Below, piece after piece: positions 12,501 to 27,500 of a stretch of 64,000 bases of DNA. The translations under genes were made by a program, and so were the position numbers. The DNA comes from Phoebastria nigripes. Lineage: Eukaryota > Chordata > Aves > Procellariiformes > Diomedeidae. Below the pieces are notes generated by a model. That model had not been told where the DNA came from. It saw only the letters and a program-made list of their open reading frames with translations, and ran no database searches. Position 1 is the stretch's first letter. The number at the start of each line of letters is the position of its first letter. Location: NCBI GenBank assembly GCA_035582835.1, contig JAYKAV010002778.1, positions 663,334 through 727,333 of the forward strand, read 5' to 3'.

Positions 12501-15500
12501 GGAGAAACTGTTTTCTAATCAAGTATACTTAAACTAAGTCAGTTTTTTCGATCAGATGAAGTGCAATGAACTCACTGTCTCAAACCTTCATTCTACCAGT
12601 TCTGCTCATTCACAAAGTGAAGCTGATTAGACAGAGCACTCCCTTTTTGTTTAGAAAAAACAGCTTGGAAATTGCATTTTCTGCATCTCTCATTCTTCAA
12701 AAATACTAAACCTTCACAGCAGTTATTTATAAAAAGATAAATTTATTTGGCAATTCTTTCTCAAAATGGAACACAAAAATGGTGACCACAAAGACTCTTT
12801 ATTCACAGAAGAGATAATATATTCTGAGTAACTGGCCATTATCTACTGATTTCAGTGCACAAATGCAGCATTTGGCACGCAGAGGTGCACAAAGACTCAA
12901 GCGGTTCCTTAGGATCAAAGCGAGTAAGAAAAGAAATTAAGCTGGAAATAACATTTTGAATACATAAAGCTTTGGATCTGCCACAGGAAATGCAGGTATG
13001 ACACCTTCTCAAATCCCAAACTGAGCACTAACTCTAGTCTAGGGAATCAGGAATTATTTGTGGGAAACTTCCCTGATACTGAAATGATTCAAAAGACTGA
13101 GGTAACTGCACATGCTGATAAAGTTTTGAGATAAGCCTATAAAAGGAACTTAAAAGTGGTAAGAGAGCAGCTGCAATATACTTCCAAATAGTCCATCCAG
13201 ACTGTTTAGTACCTAAACATTCACTTTAGTGGCAGGTATTTTGGAGGAATGCAAATTTTAAATGTAGGAAAGGATGAAAATTTTTTAATAAAACACTCAA
13301 CTTTGCAACAGTTAAACTCCTATCAGATTGGTATAATAGGTATACATGGAAAGTAAGATAACAGCACAGTTCTTTGCATTTAATGCTTTTGGGTGAAAAA
13401 CAAGGGGCTACAGAAGTTTTCTGCCCTCAATACTTACCCTATCTTCTTTTTGCATTTCTGTTCTTACTTAACAGTAGTAACTTAAAAATGGCTTTCAGTA
13501 GCTTGAAAGTCTTTCAGTGTATGAATGGAATACTTAATCTTTGTGGGAAGAACTAGGACATCTAAGAGAAGATATTCCCGTAACAGGTGGGTATCTTGAA
13601 AATCTACAACAAGGAGCAAGCAGCTCTCCTCATCACCAGGAAAAGCCTGGTTTGAAAGTAGTATCACCGAGTCTAGAGCTTCCTGCAAAGATTTCTCCTA
13701 AGAACATGCCTACTTTGTAGACACTAGCAGAGGTAAAAGAAGCAGATTTAAGTTACCTCAATGCTTGTAGATTTTTCACATCATATTTTTTAAGGAAGCA
13801 ACTGGAGCAATGCAGAGAACTGAAAAACACTGGACTTGATAGTTAATACATCAGCTATAATTTGTACTGTGTGCATCTGTGTATAGTGTGCATATCTGCC
13901 ATTCACTACTAAATGAGCTGTTAAAGATATTCCTCGCAGAACATCAAAACAGGTCTTGGCAGAAAACTGCAAGAAAGTAGAAATCTTAACTTTATGTATT
14001 AATCTGGGCACAGTATTCCTTTGTGGTACTTGTATTTTACTTGGCTTGTCTCTTCACTGACTGCAACAGTCATCTATGGGACATTAGTATCTTGAATAAA
14101 CAGTTTCACATTCAAAGGAAAGGCCAGCTAAGGCAACAACCCATCCAAATCATTATATTGCACTTCTAAAATCAGTAAAATGGGACACACATTTCTCCAT
14201 AACTATCTTCAAGTTAACAGATAGGCAACAAAGAGGTGAGATTAAAAGAGGGGTAATTTTTTGAAGAAACATGAATGGGATCCTTTGGGTTAAAAAGGAG
14301 GAAGGAATTTAATGCAACATAATTAAAGGATAAAAAAAAAAAAAAAAAATCTCTTAAGATATGACCTTCCATGAATTTTCTACTTACGCAAAAACTGGTC
14401 TGACAGCATTATTCATATTTCCATAGGTTGCTCGTCCTAGTAGTTCCCTGAAACAATTCTCGGCTAGCAGAGCAGGATTTTCCTCTTTCTCTCCTCCTGT
14501 AGGAGAGGATGGAGGGCCTATTCTGCTGAAATAAGACGAAAATACATTGATTTTACTACTGATTAATATTCATCTTCCTTACTATACCCACCCTCGGTTC
14601 TACAATGCTCATGAGTCACACTTTTGATCTAGGCAAGAACTGTATCTCAAATACGCATCAAACCAGAATTCTGAATAAAACATTTTATTCTCTTATAGCA
14701 GGACTACAGATAATCATCTGTTCACTCAGTACTGACCACTATATTAGTAAATATTTATATAGCAAAATCAATGGCTGTTAAAACTGATTTAACTTGTTAC
14801 CCACTGCATTTTGACAAACTATTACCCACTGCTAACAATGAATGAAGGCTATGAAACCATGCAAAAAGTTAGGCAGACTCTTAGTCATTTTGTTCAGACT
14901 AATGATCTCATTCACCTGCCCACTACTGAATCCACACTGTGTGGGTGAGTGTTAAATAAAACTCCAATACTTCTGCAGAAACAGATGGCTTGTGAGTTGA
15001 AAAAAATTCTGATTGAACTAATTAGAACATTATCACCCACATAGTTACCTCTAACTAGACAGTGTACAAGTTGGTCTCCTTCTAACTGACTGTCTCCCAA
15101 CATTACTACGGAGAGTACGGGGTGCCCGTGCCCAGGCGCTGGCAGGGGGNCCTGCAGGGTGGCCTCTGTGAGGAGAGGCCAGGGCTGCCCCAAGCCGGAC
15201 ACAGCCGGTTCCAGCCGGTCCCAGCCGGCTCCAGCAGCCCCACCGCAGGACACAGCTGAGCCCCTCAGCCAAGCTGGGGGCACCGGGGAGAAAACAGGTT
15301 CCCGGAAGGGCAAAAGGCGGCACAGGCAGAGGAGGAGGAAGCCAAGGAGGGAGCAGCAGCAGAGGGAGCCCGAGGGCGGAGGAGGAGGAGGGCAGGAGGT
15401 GCTGCAGGCCCGGAGCAGGGATCCCCTGCAGCCCTGGAGAGACCCCGCTGGAGCAGAGACCCACCCTGCAGCCCGGGGAGGGCCCCAGGCCNCAGCAGGG

Positions 15501-18500
15501 GGATATTTCCTGCAGGAGCTGCGGCCGTGGAGAGCCCCGGCGGGAGCAGGTTGTCCCTGAAGGACTGCAGCCCGGGGAAGGGCCCGCGCTGGAGCAGGGA
15601 GACGTGTGAGGAGGGAGGAGCGGCCGAGAGGGGCTGTGATGGACCCACCGCAACCCCCATCCCCACCCCCTGCGACCCTCAGGGGAGAGGAGTCAGGAGT
15701 GGAGGGTGGGGAGAAGGCATTTTAGTTTTTGTCTTTGTTTCTCACCATCCAGCTTTATTTTGATTGGCAATAAATTAAATTAATTTTCCTCAAGTTGAGT
15801 CTGTTCTGCCTGCAATGGTAACTGGTGAGCGATCTCCCTGTCTTTACCTCAACCCATGAGCTTTCTCACCCTATTTTCTCCCCGTCCTGTTGAGGGGCGG
15901 CAGTGGCGGAGTGAAAGAACGGCTGGGTGGGAGTTTGGCTTTTAGCCATGGCTAACCCACCACAAGGACTGAAAAGTTCAGCATAATATCTATTACAATG
16001 TCTGCTTCAGTACACACAAACCTCTAATTTTTAACCTTATTAAAATATAATACTTTGTCAAGTTGTGTTTTGCATTGTAGTATTCTATGATACTGTTGGG
16101 CAGCTGGAGTCCCATACTTACCACATAATATGTTACTAATAACTTGGGACGGGGGCGGGAGGGGAACCAAAAAACAAACACCTTTCACATTTGGAAATAT
16201 ATTTTTAAGACGTAGACATTGATGTTAATTTCCCTATACTATATTTATAAAGGTGGCCCTTGTTGAAGGAGGATTCTTCTTTCCCTAAAAGCATTACTCT
16301 GAAAAAGAAGCATAGCAACTGGTTTCTTCAGTCAGAAAATAGTAACAATGAAAAAATACAGACTGTCAAACTTTGCATCAGATAAATACACCATGAAGAG
16401 TGTTAAACTGCTAAGTTTTGCTGAGAAATTTGTCCTTTAACAAGAAGATTAGTTATTTCAATCATAGAAATAACAATAAAATATAAAGAACAATAAAAAA
16501 AATGTCATGATGGGAGGGAGAGGAAAAAAACAATGGGTGGGGCAAGAATTTATTACTGCCACAGCTACTATTTCTGAGGGTGCTATACCCCAATGAATGA
16601 CTTAATCTAAAATAAAAATTCTTTTAAATTAAGGAGGAATTAAAATCAGCATTTAAATATCAACTTCATTTCATATGGAAATTTCAACTTACGAGTTAAT
16701 AACTTGCAGTGCAAAACAAGGCTTTAATGTTTTATACTAATGACAGCAGCAATGACCAAACTTTTGTAAAGTTCAAATACTGTCGTTTTCAATTATTTCT
16801 TTTCTCTCTGTGACTGGGAATTAGGCTGACTATTTAAAATCAACATGGTACAAAAAGAAAGTAAGAGTACTGAATTAAAGACTGAATCCAGACACAAGAG
16901 AAGCAAAACTACAGAAACCCCACACTATTTTGGACAAACTAAAACCTACTGAGGCCCAAATTCTACCACTGAGTTTTGAAGGGAATAGCCTGTCCTCACC
17001 TTGGAATAACTAAAATCAGCACCCACACTGTAAACACTGAAAGGTAGAGCCTTTCCAGAAGAGTTTCCAGTTTCCCACTTCTCATTTTTGATGCAGGCCT
17101 TGGTAATGTTTTTTGGTTCATTTTTTGGGTTGTTGTTTTTCAGGGGTTTTGTTTGTTTGTTTGTTTTTTGTTTCGTTTTTGTTTTTTTTCTTTGCCCAAA
17201 GTCACCTCCTTTTCAGTACACAGAGACCTGAATTACTAGAGCAAAATTAAAGGCATTTGAAATTTATTTCTGAATTTAAGTGCTTCACACATCATACCAT
17301 TAAGCTGTTACTAATATTTCATTTAAATTGAGCAGTTGAGAGGTGGGAGATTGAAGAAGAAAGAAAGAAAACAGTTCCCCCTAATGTACTTACATTTCTT
17401 ATCAAGAAGTACTGTACCTACAGGTGGCAAGTATTTTTTTGCACAAAACACATTGTAGAAACTTAAGTGAGGATTCATTCACCTACATTAACATTATGCA
17501 TCTATGCATTAGGAGTTTTACTTAAGACTGCAGAAACCAGTACACTAAAACCTTAAACATGCTTTCAGTTCTGCAGTGCAAGCTTGCGCATTAAGTATGT
17601 TTAAAAGTGTTCACTAAGAGCATCAGCTTTAGTTAATGTTCATTGTTCAGCATCATAAAACCATAGCTTTAGAGCATTATAAAAAGTCGAATACTGAAAT
17701 GCCACTAGTCAAATGAGCACGTTAACATCATAGTTGTAATATCTTCTGATAGCAAAAGATATTCTAGTGTTTCAAGACCACTGCAATCTAAAAGTTGCGA
17801 TATAAAAATCCTGTTGCCTCTGGTAACATCAGTGTTTCAGAATCTACCATAACATTGCTAGCTTATCAGATTTTAATAATAAAAAAGCCCCAGGCACCCT
17901 GTTAGATAAGTAAGGAGAAAGAGTTTTACAAATGCACAATGATTAGAATTTTAGAAGGCATGACAATTTGTATATAATCCACCAGGAGTACCACTAAACT
18001 GCAGCTTTATCCAGCTGCTGTGCCCCTCAATCTCCCTATTTTTTTTTTCCTGTACTGCGTAGACTCTGATCTCGACAGATGGGCATCCTTCTCAGCGCAG
18101 AGAAGGTACAAATGACAGTGCAGGACTGTCATTCCCATTCCTGTTTTGACACAGATTCTCTAGAACGCAGCAGCATTACACAGGCAGGTGGGGGGGGGGG
18201 GGGGGGGGGGAGGAGAAAGCAGGCTGCAGAACACACGGAGTTAGTCTATCTGCAAGAATTCTAGTTAAAATGCAGCAAAAATAAGTTATCTTTTAAGTGT
18301 TTGCATATGCAAACCTACAGAAGGTGACTTCTCAGCATTGCTTGGAGTCTTATTTTAGAATAGGTTAAAGGAAGAAATCACAATCCAGTCCTCCTAGTCT
18401 AAAACGTTAGACTTAGACTGCACCAGAGTTACCTCCCGTTGTCTGTAGGAATCACATTTTTATTTTGAACTTTAACAGCACCTACCTCTAAGTATTTCTC

Positions 18501-21500
18501 TCTCAGTGGTCCTTAGCATTATCAGATGAAAGACAATGAATATAAAACTACTCTTTCAACTTTTTACTTTTAAAGGAAAGCTTTGCACAGCCTCTCAAGT
18601 TTCTAAATTCAAATGAGCAACTCATACTCATTTTGTTTCACTGACTTGGTTTTTAAACAAAGATCAGAAAACATCTGACAAATCCAACCACAACACTTAA
18701 AAAAAAAATTACTATTCCTCTGCATCCAGACTTTCTGTACTACCACAAGTCCAGAGGAGTGAAACATGAAATGCATTTTGCAATGAAATGGGCAAGAACT
18801 ACTCCCTTTAACTGTTCTAGCAGCGTTCTTGTGGGTAATCTCTATCAGAAAAGGTGGCAACAAGGAACTGGAAGGAGGGACGTTTTGAAGTACAGCGGTT
18901 TCCATAGCAAACATCTAATCACAGGCTTAAACTGGCTCAGAGCAACTCAGCATCTCATGCATGAGACCATGCATTTAATACCACAAAACCAGGATTGGCC
19001 AAAAAATATGACGGGACATGTGAAGTAAGACTTAACCGCTACTTTTGAGCAGAGTAGCTACAGAAATGTTTGACTATGATTCACTCACCCTGAGAAAGAA
19101 ATACATTCTAATCTCTAGATTTCTAAACCTCTAGAACAGAAGTTATATGAACATTATAGATATATTGGATTTGAAGTCAAGTCTACAACAAGTGCTAGAG
19201 TGTCCTTCTGCCTTAAATAAGGCTGGCACGTTTAGCTTTGCAGTTATCATGAAGAAAATGTTACAAACTAAGTGAATTTCCAATTTCATAGATCCCTTCC
19301 CCATTTTAGAGATGCACATAAATTGACATACATGATTGACTCTTCTGAATTTTCTTCTAGAATACTTGAAGGAGGGAGAGTCTTTCAGGCAATGCCTTCT
19401 ATTATACTGAAGTATGCATGGCAATCATTTTGTAATACAGAATTGTAGTGAAGTACAACTAAGAAAAAACTCAATCTGATTTTCAGAATATGTTACAATT
19501 GCAAATTTTTCTGATAGTAACTAGAATGTGCATTCAGATATATGGACAAATAACGACATCCAGAAATACAATTATCTTTTTTAAAATGTTGTTTAAATAT
19601 TAAATTCGTAACTCCAAAAAATGTCTCATCTGACATGCACTCAGAAGACTCTCGAATTAAGCTATTAAGGTTCCACAAGTAAAAATTACACTGATCTTTA
19701 AGGTAAGCTTTACCTATGTGTACTTCAGCTTTAACCAAAAATGGTTATTTTCTATGGACTTAAGTTGGGGGTATTTTCTGGAATTTGTGCTCTTTCTCAA
19801 ATAATGCTTTGACTCCATCTGCCAGAATAATATGCTTCTTACTCCTACTCTTCAAGATGCCTCTGTTTGTGCTCCACAAATATGAAGTCACATATAAAAC
19901 AACATGAGAAGTTCTCTGTAACATCACTTAAGGCCAGCAAATCAACAATTTATAAATATTGTTTTCAGCTTTTCTGTCATATACACATCATACAAGACCC
20001 CTACTTGCCACTTGGAAAATCATTAGTCTTTTTTTCTGTTGAATGTGCATTATAGAAAAAGTTTCAAGCAGCCAGTTCAGATATTTAATTAACAGTTGCT
20101 TTTTGACAATTTGTTTTTCTACCACCACTACTGCATTTCTCAACAAATGATAAAAATTAGTCCTGCAGTACATATAAACTGATCTGCTTTAAGTGGTTGA
20201 TCCAAATCCTATTTCAGTCAGTTTTTCCATCAGTAGTCAGTTTAATTTTGCTATATAAAGGAAAGTGTACGCTTGAGGGCACTGTAAAGAGTAACAAAGG
20301 AAAGGGCCCACCTGCATCTATAAGCCATGTAAGAATGAGCAAAGGCTAACTAGGCTCTCCTTGTTCAAACAGCAGTTTCAGAAACCTTTGCCTCTTATTC
20401 AGATCACTCTTCAGATGTAAAATCCAAGCGGATATTTCTGTACATACTGTGTGGGCTCTCGAGTTATATGCAGTAAATACATAAAGCATGGACAGCTAGA
20501 CAACTATTGATTTGAGTCATTTAGTCTGAAAGTTTGCTTTAGAGAAGAGACAGGTAGTGGCAGTTAGAAAAAAGAGAAGAAAAATAAGGCTGAGGAATGG
20601 AAAAAAACCACCACCAAAAACCAACAAACCAAAAAAGAGAAACCTGATGGATTTAGCAAGCTGAGTGTCATGTGAAAGCATGAAAAGCGTGTTGTTATAG
20701 GAAGGCTGCTGAGCCTACTTACCAAGCAAGTTTTGAAGCAGCTAGGGTTGGACATGAAACAAACATTTACACTTGTTTGCACAGATGAAGTTGATTTTAT
20801 GGAAATTTCCCAGTACTAGCAATAAACACTTTTTACACCTACATAAGTGTTTAGCCACAAATACAGACATGGACCAAAAAAAGTGACTTTTCAATTGTAA
20901 GGTGACTGGCATATCCTCAACATCAATTATCACAGAGATCTTTTTTGAAGGCATACCTGGCAGGTAATATGCCCAGGAGTCATTGAATGCAAAAAAAGAG
21001 AAGCGTGACTACATATAAATAAATTTTAAATCCTCACTTTTAAGTACTGTTGCAGACAGGACAGACAGTTGTTACTAATGGCTAAATGGGAATTAAACCC
21101 TCAATTTTTAACAAATATAACTAGTGAAATCATTTGAGTCACCTAAAAACCTGTGCTTACTAATCTCTGCAGCTGATGTTACAAAACACAGAGTTTACAT
21201 TTTTTAAGAAGTCTAAACATGGTTATACAATTTCTGGAGCAATTTTTAGGCCAATAGAATCTAGAACAAGTGAAACGAAGGTGGTTGAAAAGACTTTGAG
21301 ACAAGAAACATTAAGAGCAGTTGAGCAGAGCTGTGCTATCAGTTTCAAGGAGACTCAGCTAGTAAACATCAGTAGTTATTTCCACTGAAAAGAAAAGAAA
21401 AAGGTATCTATCATAAAAACTAAGCCTAAAGATTGCTTAAAAAACATGCCAGTGATCAGGAATAAAAATACCTGTCAATATCTTCTATTTTCTGCATATT

Positions 21501-24500
21501 AAACAGCAATGATGGTACTATCTTGTCCATGTGCTGAGGTTCCCATATAGTTGCTCGAAGTTCATCATTAACTGTTTTTCGAACCACTCCTTGAATGCCC
21601 CTGATTCCAGCAATTCGGATCCTAAGGAAGGAAAAAAGGAATTACTGAAAAGGAGAAACACAGCACCTCCCAGTATGGCTGTTTACCTATTAGGCAGTAG
21701 TAATTATGTAGTGTGGAATTCCATTAGGTTCTCAAAAGCAGTAATTTAGAAATTTGGCCAATTCATTAAGGTTGCCCATATTGCCTTTAAACGCCTTTAT
21801 AGCTCATAAGGAAGCTGACACAACAAACAATTGAAGAGAAGATATCTGTAAGGATAATGCTGATGATGATCAATGAATACTCAAACTCTCCTCCAAAAGA
21901 AAGTCACATGGGTAAAACCTCACCACCTCTACACAATTTACTACCTATCAGTTGAAACTGTGCACAATCTCAACCTATCCCAGTGCTGAAGAAAAATACT
22001 GTGAAGTTATCACAGCAAAGCTGAAGCAATAGCTACCAGAGCCATGTGATCATGTCCTTAAAAGTTGTAATTAAGGCTGTGGATTAATCATCACAAATCT
22101 TTAAAGATTTATGCAAGAGTCACAAGATGGAAAGCAAAGGATAATTCTATCAACTTAAGCCTTATGCACAAAAGGAACTACCAGTTCTATCCTAAAACTG
22201 TTTGAACCAAGATAACTGAGAACTGATCAACAACAACAATAAAACAATAGAAAGGAAAAATTAATGTAAGTTCTAAAAAAGACTTAGTCTAGCTGTTAGC
22301 TATTTTGTTTTGTTGAACAAAAATAGTTTGCAGGAGAATCTGTACAATGATATGAATGGCAAAATATTCTTTTTTGAAGTGGTAATAGCAAATTAGCCAT
22401 TATAATAAATGGTAGGAATAGAATTTTACTTACTGAAAACAAGTAGAAGAAAGGGTGATACAGCGATCAAGTGAAATAACCACAAGCTTTGCTAAAGTTT
22501 GAAATTATTTTTATTAAAATCCATCCCTCATTCTTTAAATCTTACACATAACTAGCCTTTGTTCAGTCAAATTCACTGCATTAAAACATTTGCTAGATGA
22601 ACTACAGAGCTAACCGAACTCTGTAATTAATATTTTTGTTTAGATTTCCATTTGTAAATACTTAAATCTGTAGCACCCTGTTTTTCAGCTATTTCTGAAC
22701 AAAGCCACGTGCATTCAATATGGATCCAATACCATTCTAGACCTTTCAAGACAGATTTAATAGGGTTACATACAAAACAGGGAAGAAGAGGGATGCACAA
22801 ACAGCTAGAAAAGCGCTTGCTATTGCTGTACTACAACTACAGTGCAGTATCCAATATTAAGTTTTCAATATTAAGGATCTAAGATTGACATTTAAGACAC
22901 AGAGCTTCCAAAATTCCATCACTGAAACTTTTTTTTTTCTTTTTTGCTTTTTAATTATTAGTTCTTAAGGTAATCAAGTTTTGCTGATATTGTGGCTTTA
23001 GATACATTAAATACTAGCACTAACCACCCCGGCCGAAAGGGAAATCTCACTTACCAGGTGAGATTCAGTTTCAGACTTAGAAGCCTACATTACCTGACTA
23101 TGTCTGTAGATGATGTTCAAGCTCCCATTCGAGCCAGTCAGTTCAGCGGAACCTCAAGCTATGCAGGTGAACATCAACTCCAGATGTCTGTTTTAGGATG
23201 AGCTGCATTACTCCCTAGCCCCCATCAATGGTATCGACTACTTCTGATACCTACATTTAGAATTGTAATCTGTAGTCATAGCTCATCTGTTTTGTTGAAT
23301 TACCTCAGTACCTACAGCAAATCTGGTATGCCAACTCCAAGAATGATTGCTGTTCATAAAGATCTCTTTCAAAACAGATACATTCAAACTGTCTAGGATG
23401 ATGTGGAAAAAGTGATATTGCTATACATTTCATTAACCTGAGTAAAAAATTGATTCACATGGGGAAAAAAGGCCACACTTTTTTGTACTGGAGTGCCACT
23501 AGCACTAATTTCATGTTCTTACTATTGTACAGGAGGTTGAAAAATGAGGGTTGAAGTACGGAGGAAGGTGCAGCATCAAATTTCACCACATACAGGAAAG
23601 GTTGCATTCCTCTAAAGAAGGCTCAGATTGATTTAAATGTAATCTCCGCTTTAATACTTAAGTCATATACAGTCTTATGTCACTAGGATGAAATTCCTCC
23701 CTGTCTAAGGGTACATCAACATTGCAAACTGAAGCACAGATAACAGTGCAGGCTGACAATTTGAAGAGCAAAAGATTAGCACAGTTCTCTTACTCCTACA
23801 GCAATCACAGCTTTGAGGTATTTTACTTTGGGGTATCCTTATGAGTGGTAGATCATACTTGATACATGAATCAGGGATGTACTAGTCTCTAAATTCATTC
23901 CATGTTCTAGTTCATTACTAATATTATCTCTCATTTGCAAGGGGCAATGAAAGTGAAAGTAGTACTAAAAAACCTGAGCTGAGCTTTGTATCTTAACCTC
24001 TTATGAAATGTTTTACAGTGAGTAAGTAGTTTAACATTTCTCTTTTAGTTTCACTAAGCCTAAAAAGGCAAAATCTCAAAAAGCTCATTAAAACGTTTAT
24101 GAATACTATTTGCAATCATCAGCTTCAGGTAAATATACTGCACCTGACAGAAGCCTAAGTTTGGAGGTAGTTGCATGATACACTGGCTTCACTGGTGACA
24201 CCTGCTTAAGACATTTCCATCCCCTTTCCCCTTTGGTCCCTGAGTACAATTTACCATCCCTTCAGTTCTTCCCCAAACAATTCACAGGGTCATCCTGTAA
24301 AACCATTCACTGGAATAATCTTCCTAAAGGGAAAGGGGGACAGGGGGAAAAGTACAGGAGAAGCAGGCAGATTTAATCCTAACCCTTTTAGAGACAAAGT
24401 TTACAGCAGAACACTACAGCAACAGGGCAACAAATAAGATGGCAGTAAATTACAAAAAATAAGGAGGAATGAACCAGAAGACTAAAGGAGGAATGAATTT

Positions 24501-27500
24501 TTTGTTTTGGTTTTGGTTTTTTTTTCCCCTAAGTGAAGTACACAGTATTCATTCTTTTTGAAAATAGTTCACAGATTTTGAAACTGTAAACTTTAAGAAA
24601 AATCCTCATGCATTGCAGCTAACAGAACAACAGTGCACCCAAAGGGTTGAATAGATGTTCAGCACATGGATTTTTCATAGTTGGCTGAACAATTTAATGC
24701 ATGGAAATAGAAAAGATGAGTACAACAGAGATGCAAATCATGTAATCTGAAAAGCCTTAAGTTTTCTAAAATGCTCAGGAGTTAAATACTGATTAATAAT
24801 TCATATAAAGAACACATCGCTAGGGGGAGCTGAAGTAAAAAAAAATTGTGGTGCTTACATAATAATGTAAAATTTGTAATACTAATTCATGAAGGCATTT
24901 CAGTTTCACACACAGTATCATACTGCAGACATCTAAGAAAATTCAATTTTAATGAGTAATTCTCAAACAGCAGACTCAAAATTTGCTTTTGCTATTCATA
25001 TAAGTAGCCCCATTAATTTCTCAAATGAGTTATGCAACTCGCACACATTTACAGTAATAAGTAGTGCCTTTCTGGAGACAATCCATGCAATCTGGCAGGC
25101 ATTATTCAGGTAAAATTCCACTTAAATATTCTAGGAGTTCTAGCCACTCAAGATTTGCAATATTCTGTGCTATTTAAAAAGCCAGACTTTCATTTTCTTC
25201 CTACAGAATGAACTATTCCACTGAATATCACAAGAAAAGCTGTATTACAGACTATATTAACGTGTTAAGACAGTTTTCTGTAATATGTACAGAATGGCAC
25301 TTACTCGGTTTGTACTTCTGGATCGTGGTCACATGAATGACACATGGCACTGAATCGAGACACAAAGAAGTCATAGCGTCTGTGATATGAAGGTGTGTCT
25401 TCCTCAATGTTGGCAAATTTGACAAACTGGAAAATGAAATACGTTAAAAAAGCTTTTCATACCAATTTCCCAAAAGAAAATAATGAATACTAAACTTCAT
25501 TTAACAAGTAACATAAAACATTGCATTAGGAAAAGAATCCAAATTTGACAATACTTAAATATTTAACTTCAGAGAAGAAAAAGTTAAATTGGAGAGTTTT
25601 CTTTTAAAGACTTTCCACTAGAACTTCATTTAGATCATTATGAAAAGGGTGCAACTGCATGAAATACAACATACTATGCAATATGGAAACATCTAACACT
25701 TGAATAGTGTCACCAATTCATAGAATCATAGAATCATTTAGGTTGGAAAAGACCCTTAAGATCATCGAGTCCAACCTAGCACTGCCAAATCCACCACTAA
25801 ACCATGTCCCCAAGCGCCACATCTACGCGTCTTTTAAATACCTCCAGGGATGGTGACTCAACCACTTCCCTGGGCAGCCTGTTCCAATGCTTGACAACCC
25901 TTTCGGTGAAGAATTTTTTCCTAATATCCAATCTAAACCTCCCCTGGTACAACTTGAGGCCGTTTCCTCTTGTCCTATCGCTCGTTACTTGGGAAAAGAG
26001 ACCAACAGCCACCTCGCTACAACCTCCTTTCAGGTAGTTGTAGAGAGCAGTCCAAGCAATCAAATAGTACACTGTCACTGGCAGGTTAACTAGCCACATT
26101 CTGACTTATCAAAACTCAAGGGAAATAAACTTGGAGGCATTCTGTCAATTCTGTCTATCTTTATAAAAGGGAAAAAGGAGGAGTCAGGGAATTATAAACC
26201 AGTCAACTTTAATTCCACTCACAGAAAGACACTGTGAAAAAAAATTCCAATTTGCAAACATCTACAAAGTAACGAAGGGGTAAGTAACAGTCAACGTGGA
26301 TTTGTCAAGAACATATGACATCAACCCAGCCTAAATTATTCTTATGACAAGGAAACAGATTTTGTGAATCCAGATGAAGCAGCATCTGTCATATCTTAAC
26401 TTCAGTGATGCTGTTGACAAAAAACCACACAAAATTCTCAAAAGGAAGCTAGAAAAACACTGTCAAAAGAACACTCCCCACATGACAGATGCAAAAGGGT
26501 TTGGAAAAAACATAGAAACACTTGTAAATCATCAAACTACAATAATGTATTGAGTGAACTTCTGAAGGGGCCTGTCTGGAATACAGTAGTATTTGAGTTT
26601 CACTAGAGACTTAGATGACAGGGTGGGCTCATCAAATTTGCAAAGAACACTAAGCTGGCCAGAGCTGTAAGCACACTTGATGCCTGGTTCTTCACAAACT
26701 GGAAGTAGGACCTGAAAAATCAAGGAAGCAATTTACGAATGACAAATCAAAATACTATTTTAAGACAGCTGTACAAATACAAGCCAGTCACAGCTGAATG
26801 CAGAAAAGAAACTTAGGGTTATAATAAACGGCACATTCAACAAAAGTCAATGCCGTTCTACTGGCATGAAAAAGAAAACAATATATTATGATACATCTGT
26901 ATTACCCTTGACACCTATGAAGAAATTTTTGCATCTAATTGGCACTAATAAGCCCTTAGATGAAGTACTGCATCCAGTTGAAGCTTCATAGCTGAAGATG
27001 GTGATTAACTGATACAGTCCTTCAATTATTCAAGGGATGAACAAAGCTTTAGATAAACACCTGCTAAAAAAGACTGAAAGACGTTAAATTATCTAGTCTA
27101 GAGCTGCCTAAAAGATATTAGTCTTACAATGTACAGAAGACAGCTATAAAAAGAAAAGAAATAAAAGGTTTTCTTTATCCAATGGTAATAGGAAAAGCAA
27201 TAATGGGTTTACGCTGAAGCAAAGGCTACCTAAGTTAGACATTAAAAAAAAACCTCCTTTCTAAAGTGAGCAGACTGCCTAAAGACATTTTGGATTCTCC
27301 ACCACTGACAGTTTTAAGAACAGACTACAGAGGGAAGAAAAAAGGGAAAGGGAAGCTTGTCAGGAAAGGTTTAACATAGTGCTGGTTCTGCCCTGAAGCA
27401 GAGAGATGTCCCATTAAGATCCCTCCACCTTTTCCCACCCCAGTATTCTTCTTACCAATTGCTAAGCATAGGCTGAGGCATTTCTTGTATACTTACCGAG

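Larger units (their letters stand above)
14526..21471 (-). other. EFR3A intron 6
   Basis: This 6.9 kb intron holds one plus-strand LTR (about 15091-15964), a TTTG-rich tract (about 17140-17190) and a 21-base G homopolymer (18190-18210). The rest is AT-rich with only short, unconvincing reading frames. Confidence 0.85.

Noticed and set aside
15051..15666. Several frames of 130-200 codons on both strands
   Set aside because: They lie in a GC-rich LTR with a tandem repeat and ambiguous bases. All frames look like low-complexity Pro/Ser/Gly/Arg translation.
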